A stretch of DNA of 64,000 nt from the NCBI RefSeq assembly GCF_014066305.1, contig NW_023501052.1, forward strand, positions 434,001 to 498,000. The letters run 5' to 3'. The notes under the pieces are model-generated. The model was not told the DNA's origin, made no database searches, and saw only the letters and a program-made list of their open reading frames with translations. Origin of the DNA: Letharia columbiana. Its lineage: Eukaryota > Ascomycota > Lecanoromycetes > Lecanorales > Parmeliaceae. Below are positions 22,231 through 33,600 of the stretch, one piece after another. The position numbers and the translations under genes are program-made. Each line of letters begins with the position of its first letter. The stretch's first letter is position 1.

Positions 22231-22981
22231 TCCTCCTCTTGCTTCTTCTCTTATAGAGTATCAGACTGAGTGGCTAGCTGAGTGGCTGACTGAGTGGATG
22301 ACTGATATGACGTGGGGTCTTGGAGAGCTGAGCCGTGTTCTTGACGATGGTGGCCTTGTTGCCGCTTGGTTTCTCCGCAGTGTTCTCCGCATTTGCCTGT
22401 TGTAGTTCCTCCTCTTACTCCTCCTCTTGTAGAGTATTAGACTGAGTGGCTAGCTGAGTGGCTGACTGAGTGGATGACTGATATGACGTGGGATCTTGGA
22501 GAGCTGAGCCGTGTTCTTGACGATGGTGGCCTTATTGCCGCTTGGTTTCTCCGCAGTGTTCTCCGCATTTGCCTGTTGTAGTTCCTCCTCTTGCTCCTCA
22601 ATGTAGTGGGGATGACAGGCCAAGTTGCAGTGGTGTTCTCCGCTTGCTGAGTAATGATTTGATGTGGAACGACCAAGTTGCAGTGGTGTTCTCCGCTTGC
22701 TAAGTGATGATTTGATGTGGAACCGTGGAGAGCATATAACGTGGGATCTTGGAGAGCTAAGCCGTGTTCTTGGTGCTGGGGGCCTTGTTGCCGCTTGGTT
22801 TCTCCGCAGTGTTCTCCACATTTGCCTGTTATAGTTCCTCCTCTTACTCCTTAATACAGTGGGGATAATAGGCCAAATTACAGTGGTGTTCTCCGCTTGC
22901 TAAGTGATGATTTAATATGGAATCGTGGAGAGCATATGACGTGGGATCTTGGAGAGCTAAGCCTGTTCTTGCTGGGGGCCT
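22060..22981 (+). repeat. Tandem repeats, arm A
   Basis: Repeats of a ~150-250-bp unit containing TTCTCCGCTTGCTGAGTGAT, GTGGAGAGCATATGACGTGG and TTTCTCCGCAGTGTTCTCCG. Unit length varies because subsegments are duplicated or lost. Minus-strand frames through the units are rich in Glu, Gln and Arg, but the units change frame, so coding is unlikely. Confidence 0.75.
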
Positions 22982-23490
22982 TACCCCTATTTTCTTAATC
23001 ATTGGGAAACTAGAATCGCGATTTTGGCACCCCCCTTCAAAAAACAGAAAAAGTGCTTTTCTTAAATAGCCTCACAACAACAACTTATAACGTTCTAAAA
23101 AAAATCTGAATTTTAATACTTATATAAGAGATTAAGAGTATCAAATTATAAAAGATTCTAATTATTCGTTTTATTATAGAATAAAGATTTAATAAATTCT
23201 TTAGATTTTTTAAGATAGTCTTAGCGGTAAAAAATAGCCGAGGTAAATTTTTCAAGTTCGCGATATATTCTCACTTTTTATATTTCACTTATAGAATTAA
23301 AATCTAAATCTTTCTAAAATTTAGAAATAGATTATTTAATATAATAAGTAGATATCGTAAAATTTTTAGACTGTAAAAACAAGTGGTGGTGAGGTTATAC
23401 AGGAAAATTCAAATTTTTAATTTTTAATTATAGGGGGTGCCAAATTCGCAGATTTTTTTTAGTTTCCCAATGATTAAGAAAACAGGGGTA
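22982..23490. mobile_element. TA-flanked MITE (~505 bp)
   Basis: Ends are inverted repeats of about 55 bp: TA-CCCCTATTTTCTTAATCA at left and the complement of CCCCTGTTTTCTTAATCA-TA at right, each followed inwards by TTGGGAAACT. TA on both sides is the Tc1/mariner-type target duplication. It splits a tandem repeat unit (GGCCTTA / TTGTCGCTT) whose unbroken form GGCCTTATTGCCGCTT occurs at about 26297. No transposase frame. The interior is AT-rich and RIP-like. Confidence 0.8.
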
Positions 23491-23569
23491 TTGTCGCTTA
23501 ATTTCTCCGCAGTGTTCTCCGTATTCGCCTGCTGTAGTGACTTCTTTTATACTGGCTGAGTGAATTGAT

Positions 23570-24460
23570 GTGAGACCGTGGAGAGTAGACCTGTTGTGTT
23601 ACTGCTGCTAATGACTATCTCCGCAATATTCTCCGTAGTATTCTCCGCATTCGCCTATTATAGATTCTCCTCTTATTTAACTGAGTGCGAGGGTATCGAG
23701 GGTAAATATGTTCATATTAGTGGAATTTGTGAAATTAATAGAATTGATAGAATAGTGAAAGAAGAATAGTTACACAAATAGGTGAAAGGATTATTATTCG
23801 ATTTTAGACGCGTTTAATATAACTATAATATTTGAATATTAGTTTAATCCATCTATCGCTGACTTGAGAGAAGTATATAGAGGAGGATATATCCGTTTAA
23901 GCTCTTTTTAAGAGTCTTTCAACGCGTTTATAAGTAGTAGTAGATAGCTATTAAGCTCGCTTACGGCCTCGATTACCAGTAGTAGCGAATTCGCCGAGAG
24001 GTGGCCTAGAGACGTTAGTAGGCTCTAAGAGGCGGGTAAAAGGAGTGTATGTGCCTGAACCGGACGCGTTTGATGTGACTACAATATTTGAATATTAGTT
24101 TAACCCACCTACCGCTGGCTTGAAAAGGAGAGAACGTATCCGTTCGGGCTCTTTTTAAGGGCTTTTCAACGCGTTTATAAGTAGTAGTAGATAGCTGTTA
24201 GGCTCGCTTACGGCCTCGATTGCCAGCAGTAGCGGATTCGCCGAGGGGTAGCCTGGAGGCGTTAGTAAGGAGGCTCTAATTGGGCGAGGGGTACCGAAGA
24301 CGATTATGTTCATATTGGTGGAATTAATAGAATTGGTAGAATTAATAGAATAATGGAAGAATAATAGTTACACAAACAGGTGAAAGGATTATTATCCGAT
24401 TCCGAACGCGTCTAATATAACTACCATAACTATTATATTTGAATATTCATTTAATCCACT
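23570..24460 (+). repeat. Second repeat family, arm A (two units)
   Basis: Two units beginning with GACGCGTTTRATRTRACTA (about 23807 and 24062) and containing CAACGCGTTTATAAGTAGTA and GGCCTCGATTRCCAG. Both are partly RIP-mutated compared with the copy at 26963. Confidence 0.7.
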
Positions 24461-25030
24461 AATAGTAGGTCAAACTTTATAATTTTTACAGCGTTAGAAA
24501 GCGTAAAGCGAGGTTTACAATTTGAGGAATTATAAAGTAACTATATATATCGTAAGCTGAGTACTTCAAAGTGTAAAACTTCTATATACAAATTTTTGAT
24601 AAGGGAGCTCGAGAGGGCTATCGGGCTAATTTAGCCGGTCTAATCAAAGAGCGTAGCGAACTCGAATTAATAATTGGCTACATATACAAATTCAAGGTTT
24701 TCAAGCTTAATCCTATCTTATTCTTTTATATATATTAATATTATTATAATAGAGATAAATTACGTTAAATCTATTCTTTAGAAAATAATATAATTAGTAT
24801 ATATAATAGAATAAGATAGGGCTAAACTAGAAAATCTTAAATTATATATATAGTTAATTATAAATTCGAGATTATTACGTCTTTTAGCTAGACTAACTAA
24901 GTTAGCCCGCTAGCTCTCTCGAGCTCCCTTATTAAAAATCTATATATAGAAGTTTTATACTCTAAAATAATCAGCTCTCTACGGATATTATTTCTTCATA
25001 ATTTTATAAAATATAAAGTTTAATATAACC
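24461..25030. repeat. Inverted-repeat segment, arm A
   Basis: The left half (from AATAGTAGGTCAAACTTTAT) is matched in inverted orientation by the right half (GAGCTCCCTTATTAAAAATC near 24920 against GATAAGGGAGCTCGAGAGGG at 24598). The two halves meet near 24750. The left half recurs at 27369-27645. Confidence 0.65.
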
Positions 25031-25039
25031 TTTTTTAAA

Positions 25040-25101
25040 CTAAAAAAAAAAAAAAATTATATAATAATTTTATAAAAAAAAAAAAAAATTAAAAAAAAAA
25101 A

Positions 25102-25133
<32 letters not shown>

Positions 25134-25158
25134 TATTTTTTTTTTTTTTTATTTATTT

Positions 25159-25202
<44 letters not shown>

Positions 25203-25211
25203 TTTTTTTTT
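25040..25211. repeat. Long A/T homopolymer tract between arms A and B
   Basis: Runs of 15 to more than 30 A alternate with runs of T and a short ATTT repeat. Its exact length is likely to be unreliable in any assembly. It sits exactly at the junction of the two direct arms. Confidence 0.85.
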
Positions 25212-25545
25212 TCTAAGTCAAATCGAACTCTGATCGCTTACTGTACGTTTTTGACCTACATATAGATATATATGTACGGAGAGAGGCGCGCTAAGGCCTA
25301 ATTAGGAAGGTGTATCGAGTGTGGAGGATTGATCCGTAATAATTGCCCACAAAAAACAGAGAAAGGCCATGTCCTTATGGCAAGAAGTATCGAAATACCG
25401 GAAAGAAATGGAGACAACATGCCAATTAGTGGTGTGAATCCCACATTATCTCCTGCCGCAGTGAAATCTTTCGAATAATGAAATAGCTGTCAGAGCAAGA
25501 CATCGGACGGTTTCAATTCGTCCAAATATGCATCGTTCCGGAGTG
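25212..25545 (+). repeat. Internal direct copy of the terminal repeat (arm B)
   Basis: Starts CTAAGTCAAATCGAACTCTG and follows 21650-21965 closely, including GACATCGGACGGTTTCAATT, but has an extra 14-nt stretch (GCCATGTCCTTATG) absent from arm A and lacks the outer ~100 bp. Confidence 0.8.
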
Positions 25546-26961
25546 ATGATTTGATGTGGAACCGTGGAGAGCATATGAGGTGGGATCTTGGAGAGCTGAG
25601 CCGTGTTCTTGACGATGGTGGCCTTGTTGCCGCTTAGTTTCTCCGCAGTGTTCTCCGCATTTGCCTGTTGTAGTTCCTCCTCTTGCTCCTCAATGCAGTG
25701 GGGATGATAGGCCAAGTTGCAGTGGTATTCTCCGCTTGCTGAGTGATGATTTGATGTAGAACCGTGGAGAGCATATGATGTGGGATTTTGGAGAGCTGAG
25801 CCGTGTTCTTGGTGCTGGGGGCCTTGTTGCCGCTTGGTTTCTCCGCAGTGTTCTCCATAGTGTTCTCCGCAGTGTTCTCCGCATTTGCCTGTTGTAGTTC
25901 CTCCTCTTGCTCCTCCTCTTGTAGAGTATCAGACTGAGTGGCTAGCTGAGTGGTGCTGAGTGGCTAGCTGAGGGGCTGACTGAGTGGATAACTGATATGA
26001 CGTGGGATCTTGGAGAGCTGAGCCGTGTTCTTGACGATGGTGGCCTTGTTGCCGCTTGGTTTCTCCGCAGTGTTCTCCGCATTTGCCTGTTATAGTTCCT
26101 CCTCTTACTCCTCAATATAGTGGGGATGACAGGCCAAGTTGCAGTGATGTTCTCCGCTTGCTAAGTAATGATTTGATATAGAACGGCCAAGTTGCAGTGG
26201 TGTTCTCCGCTTGCTGAGTGATGATTTAATGCGGAACCGTGGAGAGCATATGACGTGGGATCTTGGAGAGCTGAGCCGTGTTCTTGACGATGGTGGCCTT
26301 ATTGCCGCTTGGTTTCTCCGCAGTGTTCTCCGCATTTGCCTGTTGTAGTTCCTCCTCTTACTCCTCAATGTAGTGGGGATGACAGGCCAAGTTACAGTGG
26401 TGTTCTCCGCTTGCTGAGTAATGATTTGATGTGGAACGGCCAAGTTGCAGTGGTGTTCTCCGCTTGCTGAGTGATGATTTGATGCGGAACCGTGGAGAGC
26501 ATATGACGTGGGATCTTGGAGAGCTGAGCCGTGTTCTTGACGATGGTGGCCTTGTTGCCGCTTGGTTTCTCCGCAGTGTTCTCCGCATTTGCCTGTTGTA
26601 GTTCCTCCTCTTGCTCCTCAATGTAGTGGGGATGACAGGCCAAGTTGCAGTGGTGTTCTCCGCTTGCTGAGTAATGATTTGATGTGGAACGGCCAAGTTG
26701 CAGTGGTGTTCTCCGCTTGCTGAGTGATGATTTGATGCGGAACCGTGGAGAGCATATGACGTGGGATCTTGGAGAGCTGAGCCGTGTTCTTGACGATGGT
26801 GGCCTTGTTGCCGCTTGGTTTCTCCGCAGTGTTCTCCGCATTTGCCTGTTGTAGTTCCTCCTCTTACTCCTCAATGCAGTGGGGATGACAGGCCAAGTTA
26901 CAGTGGTGTTCTCCGCTTGCTGAGTGATGATTTGATGTGGAATCGTGGAGAGCATATGACG
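25546..26961 (+). repeat. Tandem repeats, arm B, units of 253 and 200 bp
   Basis: Units start with TTCTCCGCTTGCTGAGTGAT at 26203, 26456, 26709 and 26909, so the periods are 253, 253 and 200 bp. The 253-bp form is the 200-bp form plus a 53-bp internal partial duplication ending in CAAGTTGCAGTGGTG. Units are nearly identical and barely RIP-mutated. Confidence 0.85.
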
Positions 26962-26962
26962 T

Positions 26963-27368
26963 CCGGACGCGTTTGGTGTGACTACAATATTTGAATGTTA
27001 GTTTAACCCACCTATCGCTGGCTTGGGAGGAGTATGTAGGGGAGGACGTATCCGTTCGGGCTCTTTTTGAGGGCCTTCTAACGCGTTTATGAGCAGTAGT
27101 AGGTAGCTGTTGAGGCTCGCTTGCGGCCTCGATTGCCAGCAGTAGCGGATTCGCCGAGGGGTGGCCTGGGGGCGTCAGTAAGGGGCTCTAATTGGGCGAG
27201 GGGTACCGAAGACGATTGTGTTCATATTGGTGGAATTGGTAGAATTGGTAGAATTGGTAGAATTGGTGTTGGAAGAATAACAAACAGGTGGAAGGATTAT
27301 TATCCGATCCCGGACGCGTCTGGTGTGACTACCATGACTACCATATTTGAATGTTCATTTAATTCACC
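26963..27368 (+). repeat. Second repeat family, arm B, nearly unmutated
   Basis: Best-preserved copy of the family at 23570-24460, with normal GC content and many CA/TG dinucleotides. At 27229-27263 a 9-bp unit (GGTAGAATT) repeats about four times; the arm A copies show RIP-type variants of the same repeat. Confidence 0.75.
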
Positions 27369-27645
27369 AATAGTAGGCCAAACTTCATAATTTTTACAGC
27401 GTTAGAAAGCGTAAAGCGAGCTCTACAATTTAAGGAATTATAAAGTAACTATAAGTATCGCAAGCTGAGTACTTCAAAGTGTAAAACTTCTATATACAAA
27501 TTTTTGATAAGGGAGCTCGGAAGGGCTAGCGGGCTAATTTAGCCGGTCTAACTAAAGAGCGTAGTGACCCTAAATTTATAATTGGCTGTATATACAAATT
27601 CAAGGTTTTATAGCTCAGCCCTACCTTATTCTTTTATATATACTG
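27369..27645 (+). repeat. Left half of the inverted-repeat segment, arm B
   Basis: Second copy of 24461-24740 (AATAGTAGGCCAAACTTCAT...). It ends at the axis where the orientation of the element flips. Confidence 0.7.
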
Positions 27646-27654
27646 ATTATTCTT

Positions 27655-27960
27655 TTACTACTCTATTAATTCTATTAATTCCATTAATATAAATATAATC
27701 GTTCTCGATACTCCTCGCGAAAATGTTACTAAACGCTTTAGATATATATACCCCTTTTACTCGCCTCTTAGAGCCTCTACTAACGCCCTTAGATTATCTC
27801 TCGACGAATTCGCTACTACTAATAATTAAGATGATAAGCGAGCTTAATAGCTATTTACTACTACTTATAGACGCGTTAGAAAGCTCTTAAAAAGAGCCCG
27901 AACGGATTTATAATTATCGTTCTTCTCTATATACTACTCGATTAGCCGCTTAGTTAATAC
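27655..27960 (-). repeat. Second repeat family, arm C, inverted and RIP-mutated
   Basis: Reverse complement of part of the 26963-27368 unit (TACTACTACTTATAGACGCG, AAAAAGAGCCCGAACGGATT), with strong C-to-T / G-to-A decay. Confidence 0.65.
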
Positions 27961-28979
27961 TATCTATTCTATTAGCTTAATAATTTACTTAATTAAATTA
28001 TTAGTTAGTTACTTAGTTATTTACTTAGTTAGCTATTTAGCTAGCTACTTAGTCTAATACTCTATAAGAGAAGAAGTAAGAGAAGAAACTATAATAGATA
28101 AATACGAAGAATACTACGGAGAAATTAAGCGGTAATAAGACCCTTAGCATTAAGAATACGGCTTAGCTTTTTAAGATTCCACGTTATATTAGTTATTTAC
28201 TTAGATAGTTACTTAGCTAGCCACTTAGTCTAATACTCTATAAGAGAAGAAGTAAGAGAAGGAACTATAACAGGCAAATGCGGAGAATACTGCGGAGAAA
28301 TTAAGCGGTAATAAGGTTCCTAGCATTAAGAACACGGCTTAGCTCTCCAAGATCCCACGTCATATGCTCTCCACGGTTTTACATCAAATTATTACTTAGT
28401 AAGCGGAGAACACCACTGCAACTTAGTCTGTTATTCCCACTGTATTAAGGAGTAAGAGGAGGAACTATAATAGACAAATGCGGAGAATACTGCGGAGAAC
28501 ACTGCGGAGAAACTAAGTGGCAACAAGGCCACCATCGTCAAGAACACGGCTCAGCTCTCCAAGATCCCACGTTATATCAATCATTCACTCAGGCAGTCAC
28601 TCAGCTAGTTACTTAGTCTGATACTCTATAAGAGGAGGAGTAAGAGGAGGAACTACAACAGGCAAATGCGGAGAACACTGCGGAGAAACCAAGCGGTAAT
28701 AAGGCCCCCAGCATCAAGAACACGGCTTAGCTCTCCAAGATCCCACGTCATATGCTCTCCACGGTTCCACATCAAATCATCACTCAGTAAGCGGAGAACA
28801 CCACTGCAACTTAGTCTGTCATCCCCACTGTATTAAGGAGTAAGAGGAGGAACTACAACAGGCAAATGCGGAGAATACTACGGAGAACACTATGGAGAAC
28901 ACTGCGGAGACAGTCATCAGCAGCAGTGACACAACAGACCTACTCTCCACGATCTTACATCAATCCACTCAGCCAGTGT
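27961..28979 (-). repeat. Tandem repeats, arm C, inverted
   Basis: Reverse complement of the arm A/B tandem units (AAGATCCCACGTCATATGCT, CAGGCAAATGCGGAGAA). Decay falls from left to right: 27961-28300 is RIP-like and 28500-28979 nearly normal. Confidence 0.75.
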
Positions 28980-29646
28980 AAGAGAAGTCAATATAGCAGG
29001 CGAATGCGGAGAACACTGCGGAGAAACCAAGCGGCAACAAGGCCACCATCGTTAAGAACACGGCTCAGCTCTCCAAGATCCCACGTTATATGCTCTGTAT
29101 GGTTCCACATCAAATCATTACTTAGCAAGCGGAGAATATCATTGCAACTTGGCCTATCATCCCTACTGTATTAATATGGTACATCACTACAATAACGTCA
29201 CAAGAGGAGGATCTACTGCGATGATCACAGTTAATTAGGCCTCTATAGGAGGAACATCGAACGATGTATATTTGGACGAATTGAAACCGTCCGATATCTA
29301 CAGCCATTTCACTATTCGAAAAATTTCACTACGATAGGAGATATTATGGGATTCACACCACTAATTAGCACGTTATCTCTATTTCTTTTCGATATTTCGA
29401 TACTTCTTACCATAAGAATATAGCCTTTCTCTATTTTTTATAGGCAATTATTACGAATTAATTCTCTATACTCGATATACCTTTCTAATTAAACCTTAGC
29501 GCGTCTCTCTTCGTATATATATATCTATATATAGGTTAAAAACGTATAGTAAGCGATTAGAGTTCGATTTAACTTAGAGCTAGGGCTAAAATTCGATTTA
29601 ACTTAGAAAAATTCAACTTCATAAATTTAATTCATAGGCCTTTACT
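28980..29646 (-). repeat. Right terminal inverted repeat, outer part
   Basis: Inverted partner of 21555-22230. The inner half is well preserved, while the outer ~350 bp (from about 29290) is strongly RIP-mutated. Confidence 0.8.
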
Positions 29647-30297
29647 TATATATTTATATTAGTATTTCTTTAAAGCTTCTAAATTACTACTATATCGATA
29701 TTATAAATCTTTTTATTATCGAAGAATTCTATTATAATTATTTTAAATTATTTTATATTATATTATAGTATTAATAGCTAACTAGAGTATACTATTATTT
29801 CTTAATATTATTATTAATATTACTTACTCGCTCCGCTTAGTTTATAGAATTTATATTTTCTTTCTAAGTATTCTTCTTTTCTTAGTTATTAATAAATTAA
29901 ATATATCTCTTTTTATTTCTATTAACGAAGATTATAATTCTCTTATTACTACTCTTTTAACTTAGAAGCTATCTATCGTTCTTAGAGTTATTAATTTCTT
30001 CTATTATTATATTATCCTTATATCGTTTAACTTTATTTACTACTTTAAAGAGCGATCTATTTCTAAATAAGACTCTTATTAATAATATAAAAGTATATCT
30101 TCTTCTACTCGACTAAAGATTCGATATAATAATTCTTTCGAGATTTAACGCTCTAATTTCTTCTCTATTAATTATTCTATCTTTATCTACTAGTCTATTA
30201 TACGTAAATATTAGTCTTAAAAAAATTCCTCGTTTCGTCTATAATTAAATATATTCTAAAAGTAATTACTTAATTAATCGCTTATTTAATAACTAGC
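29647..30297 (-). mobile_element. LINE fragment: start of the ORF2 endonuclease
   Basis: On the minus strand near 29650-29790 the reading is an endonuclease N-terminus pattern: Y-N-I then, 30-odd residues on, IYNIDIVVI and, after a stop, RNTNI, matching the family pattern in which a short motif leads into Q-E-P-W. Gln codons have become stops. Continues across the foldback insertion at 21279-21554. Confidence 0.55.
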
Positions 30298-30600
30298 TAA
30301 TTATTAGATCTAATATATTATAAGTCTTAGCGCTACTTACGTTAAGGCGTCGATATCGTATATATTACATTAGAGTTTCTTTTAGAGTTTAATTTTAATA
30401 ATATATCTCGTATATCTAGAGACTTAGCGAATATAGATTTACTTTTATATATCTCGAAGTTTTAATATTTCTTAGAGATTAGTTCTATTATTAAATATAC
30501 TATTAAATTTTATAATAACACTATATCTTTTATAGTCTATATTTACTAATTAATTATTAATAGACTACACTCTTATAATTCTAATCTTCTATCTTTTAAA
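30298..30600 (+). repeat. Gypsy LTR 1
   Basis: Starts TAATTATTAGATCTAATATA, with landmarks TTAAGGCGTCGATATCGTAT and TATATCTAGAGACTTAGCGA. It recurs at 37411, 43556, 43829 and 50655. The outer right boundary is approximate. A ~230-bp part of it is repeated directly at about 30635-30860. Confidence 0.7.
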
Positions 30601-33600
30601 GAAAAAAGTCTATTATTATTATAATATTAGATAGTTTTAATAATATATCTTATATATCTAGAGACTTAAGCGAATATAGATCTACTTTATATATCTCGAA
30701 GTTTTAATATTTCTTAGAGATTAGTTCTACTATTAAATATATTATTAAATTTTATAACAATATTATATCTTTTATAGTCTATATTTCACTAGCTAATTAT
30801 TAATAAACTACGCTCTTATAATTCTAATCTCTCTATCTTTTAAAGAAAAAGACTTATTATTATTATAATATCGAGTTTATCTCTAAATTATATAATAAAA
30901 AATAAAGATAATATCGAGAGTCGCTATAGCGTCGATAATAAGTTTGAGAATTTCTTATTAATAAAAGATCTTACTATAAAAGAACGTCTTATAATCGCTA
31001 AAGTCGAAAATTATTATCTAAAATAAGAATAAGAATTAACTATATTAAAGGCTTATAATCGCGAGCTTTATAATATTAGCTTATTCATTTATAATTAGCG
31101 AAGAATCTATCTATATTAATTATTATCATATCTTTAGCGAATATATTAATTAAAATAAAAATACTTCGCTTTAAAAGAATATATTCTTATAAGAATATTA
31201 ATAAGAGAGAGTATCTACGCTAATTTCGCGAAGTCGAAATTAAGTTTCTTATAAGTTCTAAATATTTTATTATTAATTAATTAAGAATTATTTATTATAT
31301 ATAATTTTTAAAAGATAATCTTAATATTTAATAATATAAATACTATTAAATCTATAATCTAAGAGAATATAACTTTTAAATTCTTTAAGTAGTTTTTATT
31401 TAATTTAATAGCGAATTTAATAAATCGTTATCTTCTTATCTATAAAAAGTAAAAGAAGACTAAATAACGCTTTAATTAGAAGATATCTATTTTTAAAATT
31501 TATTTAAAGAAGCTAGAGACCTATATAATCTTATTTTCTAAGAAATATTAAATTAATTTCTTCTTAACTAAGCTTAGATTAGAGCTTAAAAATAAGATTC
31601 TAAATATTAATAGTATATCGAAATAATAAAAAAAAATTCTTATCTAGACTATTATATAGAAAAAGATTTTAAAACATATATACTTTAATAACGATTTTTA
31701 TTTAAAGTCTTTAAGAGGGTTCGCTAAGAATAAGTCTTTAAAGAATTAAATTTCGAAGTCTAAATTAATTTTAAACGACGGCGCTTATATAGCGCGTATT
31801 TAAGATAATAATATAAAGTATAAAATTAAATTCTTTAACTCTAATTATAAGAAGAATAGTTATTTTTATTATAATAAATAGAGTTATTAAATATCTAAGT
31901 ATTTAGATCTTAATAAATTATCTATAATCTATATCGATATAGTATTAATAAAAAAAGATTTAATCTTATAATCATCTTAGAAGCGAGATAAGAATAATAA
32001 TTAATAGAGATAATTTCTTCTATTTTTATAAAGGAGTAAATAAAGCTTTAGAGTAAATAGAGATAACTCGTTACTCTACTCGATATTAAAGTATATATTA
32101 ATTTAATTTTATAAAAGTTTATAATTTAATAAAATTTAAAATCTTATAATATTATTTTATTATAATTAAAAGCGCTAAGTAATTAAAGTATATATTATTA
32201 TAGCGCGTATTAGCTAAATTATTAATTAGTAAATAATTAAAATTAAAATAAAAAGTATAATATACTCTTCTATATTATTAATTAAAAAGATTTTAATATT
32301 ATATTAAATATATTTAAATTAAATTAATTATAAGTATTATTAAATTTAGCGATAAAGTAATAATAATTTAAAGTTAACGCTAATAAATTATAAATTAAAA
32401 AATTAATTAAATTTATTTAAATTATTAAATAAAAGTTAAATATATTTATAATTATATATATTATAATAATATAAAGCGAATTAAAAAATAGATATAATCT
32501 AAAGCTTTCTTAGAAGTTATTAGAGTTTAATAATATTTTTTTTAATAAAAAAGTAGAGATCTTATTTACGCTTAAGTAGAGAGATTATATTATTAAGATT
32601 AAAAGCGATAAAAAGTCGCTATATAGTCTCTTATATAATTTATTTTAAAATAAAGTTAGCGAAGCTATAACGCTATTTAAAGAACTCTCTTTAGAAAAAT
32701 TAAATTTATTATTTAACTTTCTTAGTTAAAATATTAATTCTTTTTATTTCTAAAAAGAATAGAGAGCTTTATTTTTATATTAATTATCGAGATCTAAACG
32801 CGATAACTATTAAAAATCGATATTTGCTATCTCTAATTATTAAGACTCTAAATCGCTTATATAAATTTAAAGTCTTTATAAAGCTAAATCTTAAGAATAT
32901 CTATTATTAAATTTAAATTAAAGAAGATAATAAGTAAAAAATAGCGTTTCGTAGTCGCTATAACTACTTTGAATATTTAATTATATCTTTTAAACTCGCT
33001 AATATATTAATAACTTTTTAAATATATATTAATAGAGCTTTTATAAATCTAATAAATATAATATATATAATATATTTAAATAATATTCTAATTTATAATA
33101 TTAATTTAGCGAAGTATTAATAATATATTAAATAAGTACTTAAGCGTTTATACTAGTTTTAACTATACGCTAATTTAAAAAAAGTATTAATTCTATATTA
33201 AATAAGTTAAGTTTCTAGAGTTTATTATATTTATCGAAGATATTATAATAAATTAAAAATATATCGCTATTATTAAGAAGTAGTTAAAATTAAAAAATTA
33301 TTAAAATATATAAGTCTTTTTAGACTTTATTAATTTTTATTAATAATTTATCTATAGCTATTTTAATATAATAACATTATTTATTAACTTACTTAAAGAA
33401 AATAAAAATAATAAAAAATTTAAATTGCTAGAGTAAATAGATAGCGCTAAGCTAGCGTTTTAATAGCTTTAAAATACTTTTATAATCGCGCTATTTCTAT
33501 ATTATTATAATTTAAATTTAAAGTTATATCTTAAAATTAACGCTTTTAACTTTAATATAAAAATTATACTTTTATAATTAAATAAAAATAATTATTAATA

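Larger units (their letters stand above)
21555..29646. mobile_element. Foldback-like composite element, ~8.1 kb
   Basis: Begins AGTAAAGGCC and ends GGCCTTTACT. The first ~680 bp (21555-22230) match the reverse complement of the last ~670 bp, and behind this outer part both arms carry the same tandem repeats in opposite orientation, as in foldback elements. TATATA lies on both sides and may be a 6-bp target duplication, though the surroundings are AT-rich. Internally there are three arms: A (21555-25030), B (about 25212-27645, direct to A, lacking the outermost ~100 bp) and C (27655-29646, inverted). No transposase gene is recognisable. Composition is near normal over much of it, unlike the flanking LINE and gypsy DNA. 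Confidence 0.7.

Noticed and set aside
26392..26955. 187-codon minus-strand frame and similar frames in the satellite array
   Set aside because: The same peptides reappear in every frame because the unit is 253 bp; this is a property of the repeat rather than evidence of a gene.
21555..29646. CRISPR-like array
   Set aside because: Repeats are long (150-253 bp), lack unique spacers and occur in inverted arms of a eukaryotic mobile element.
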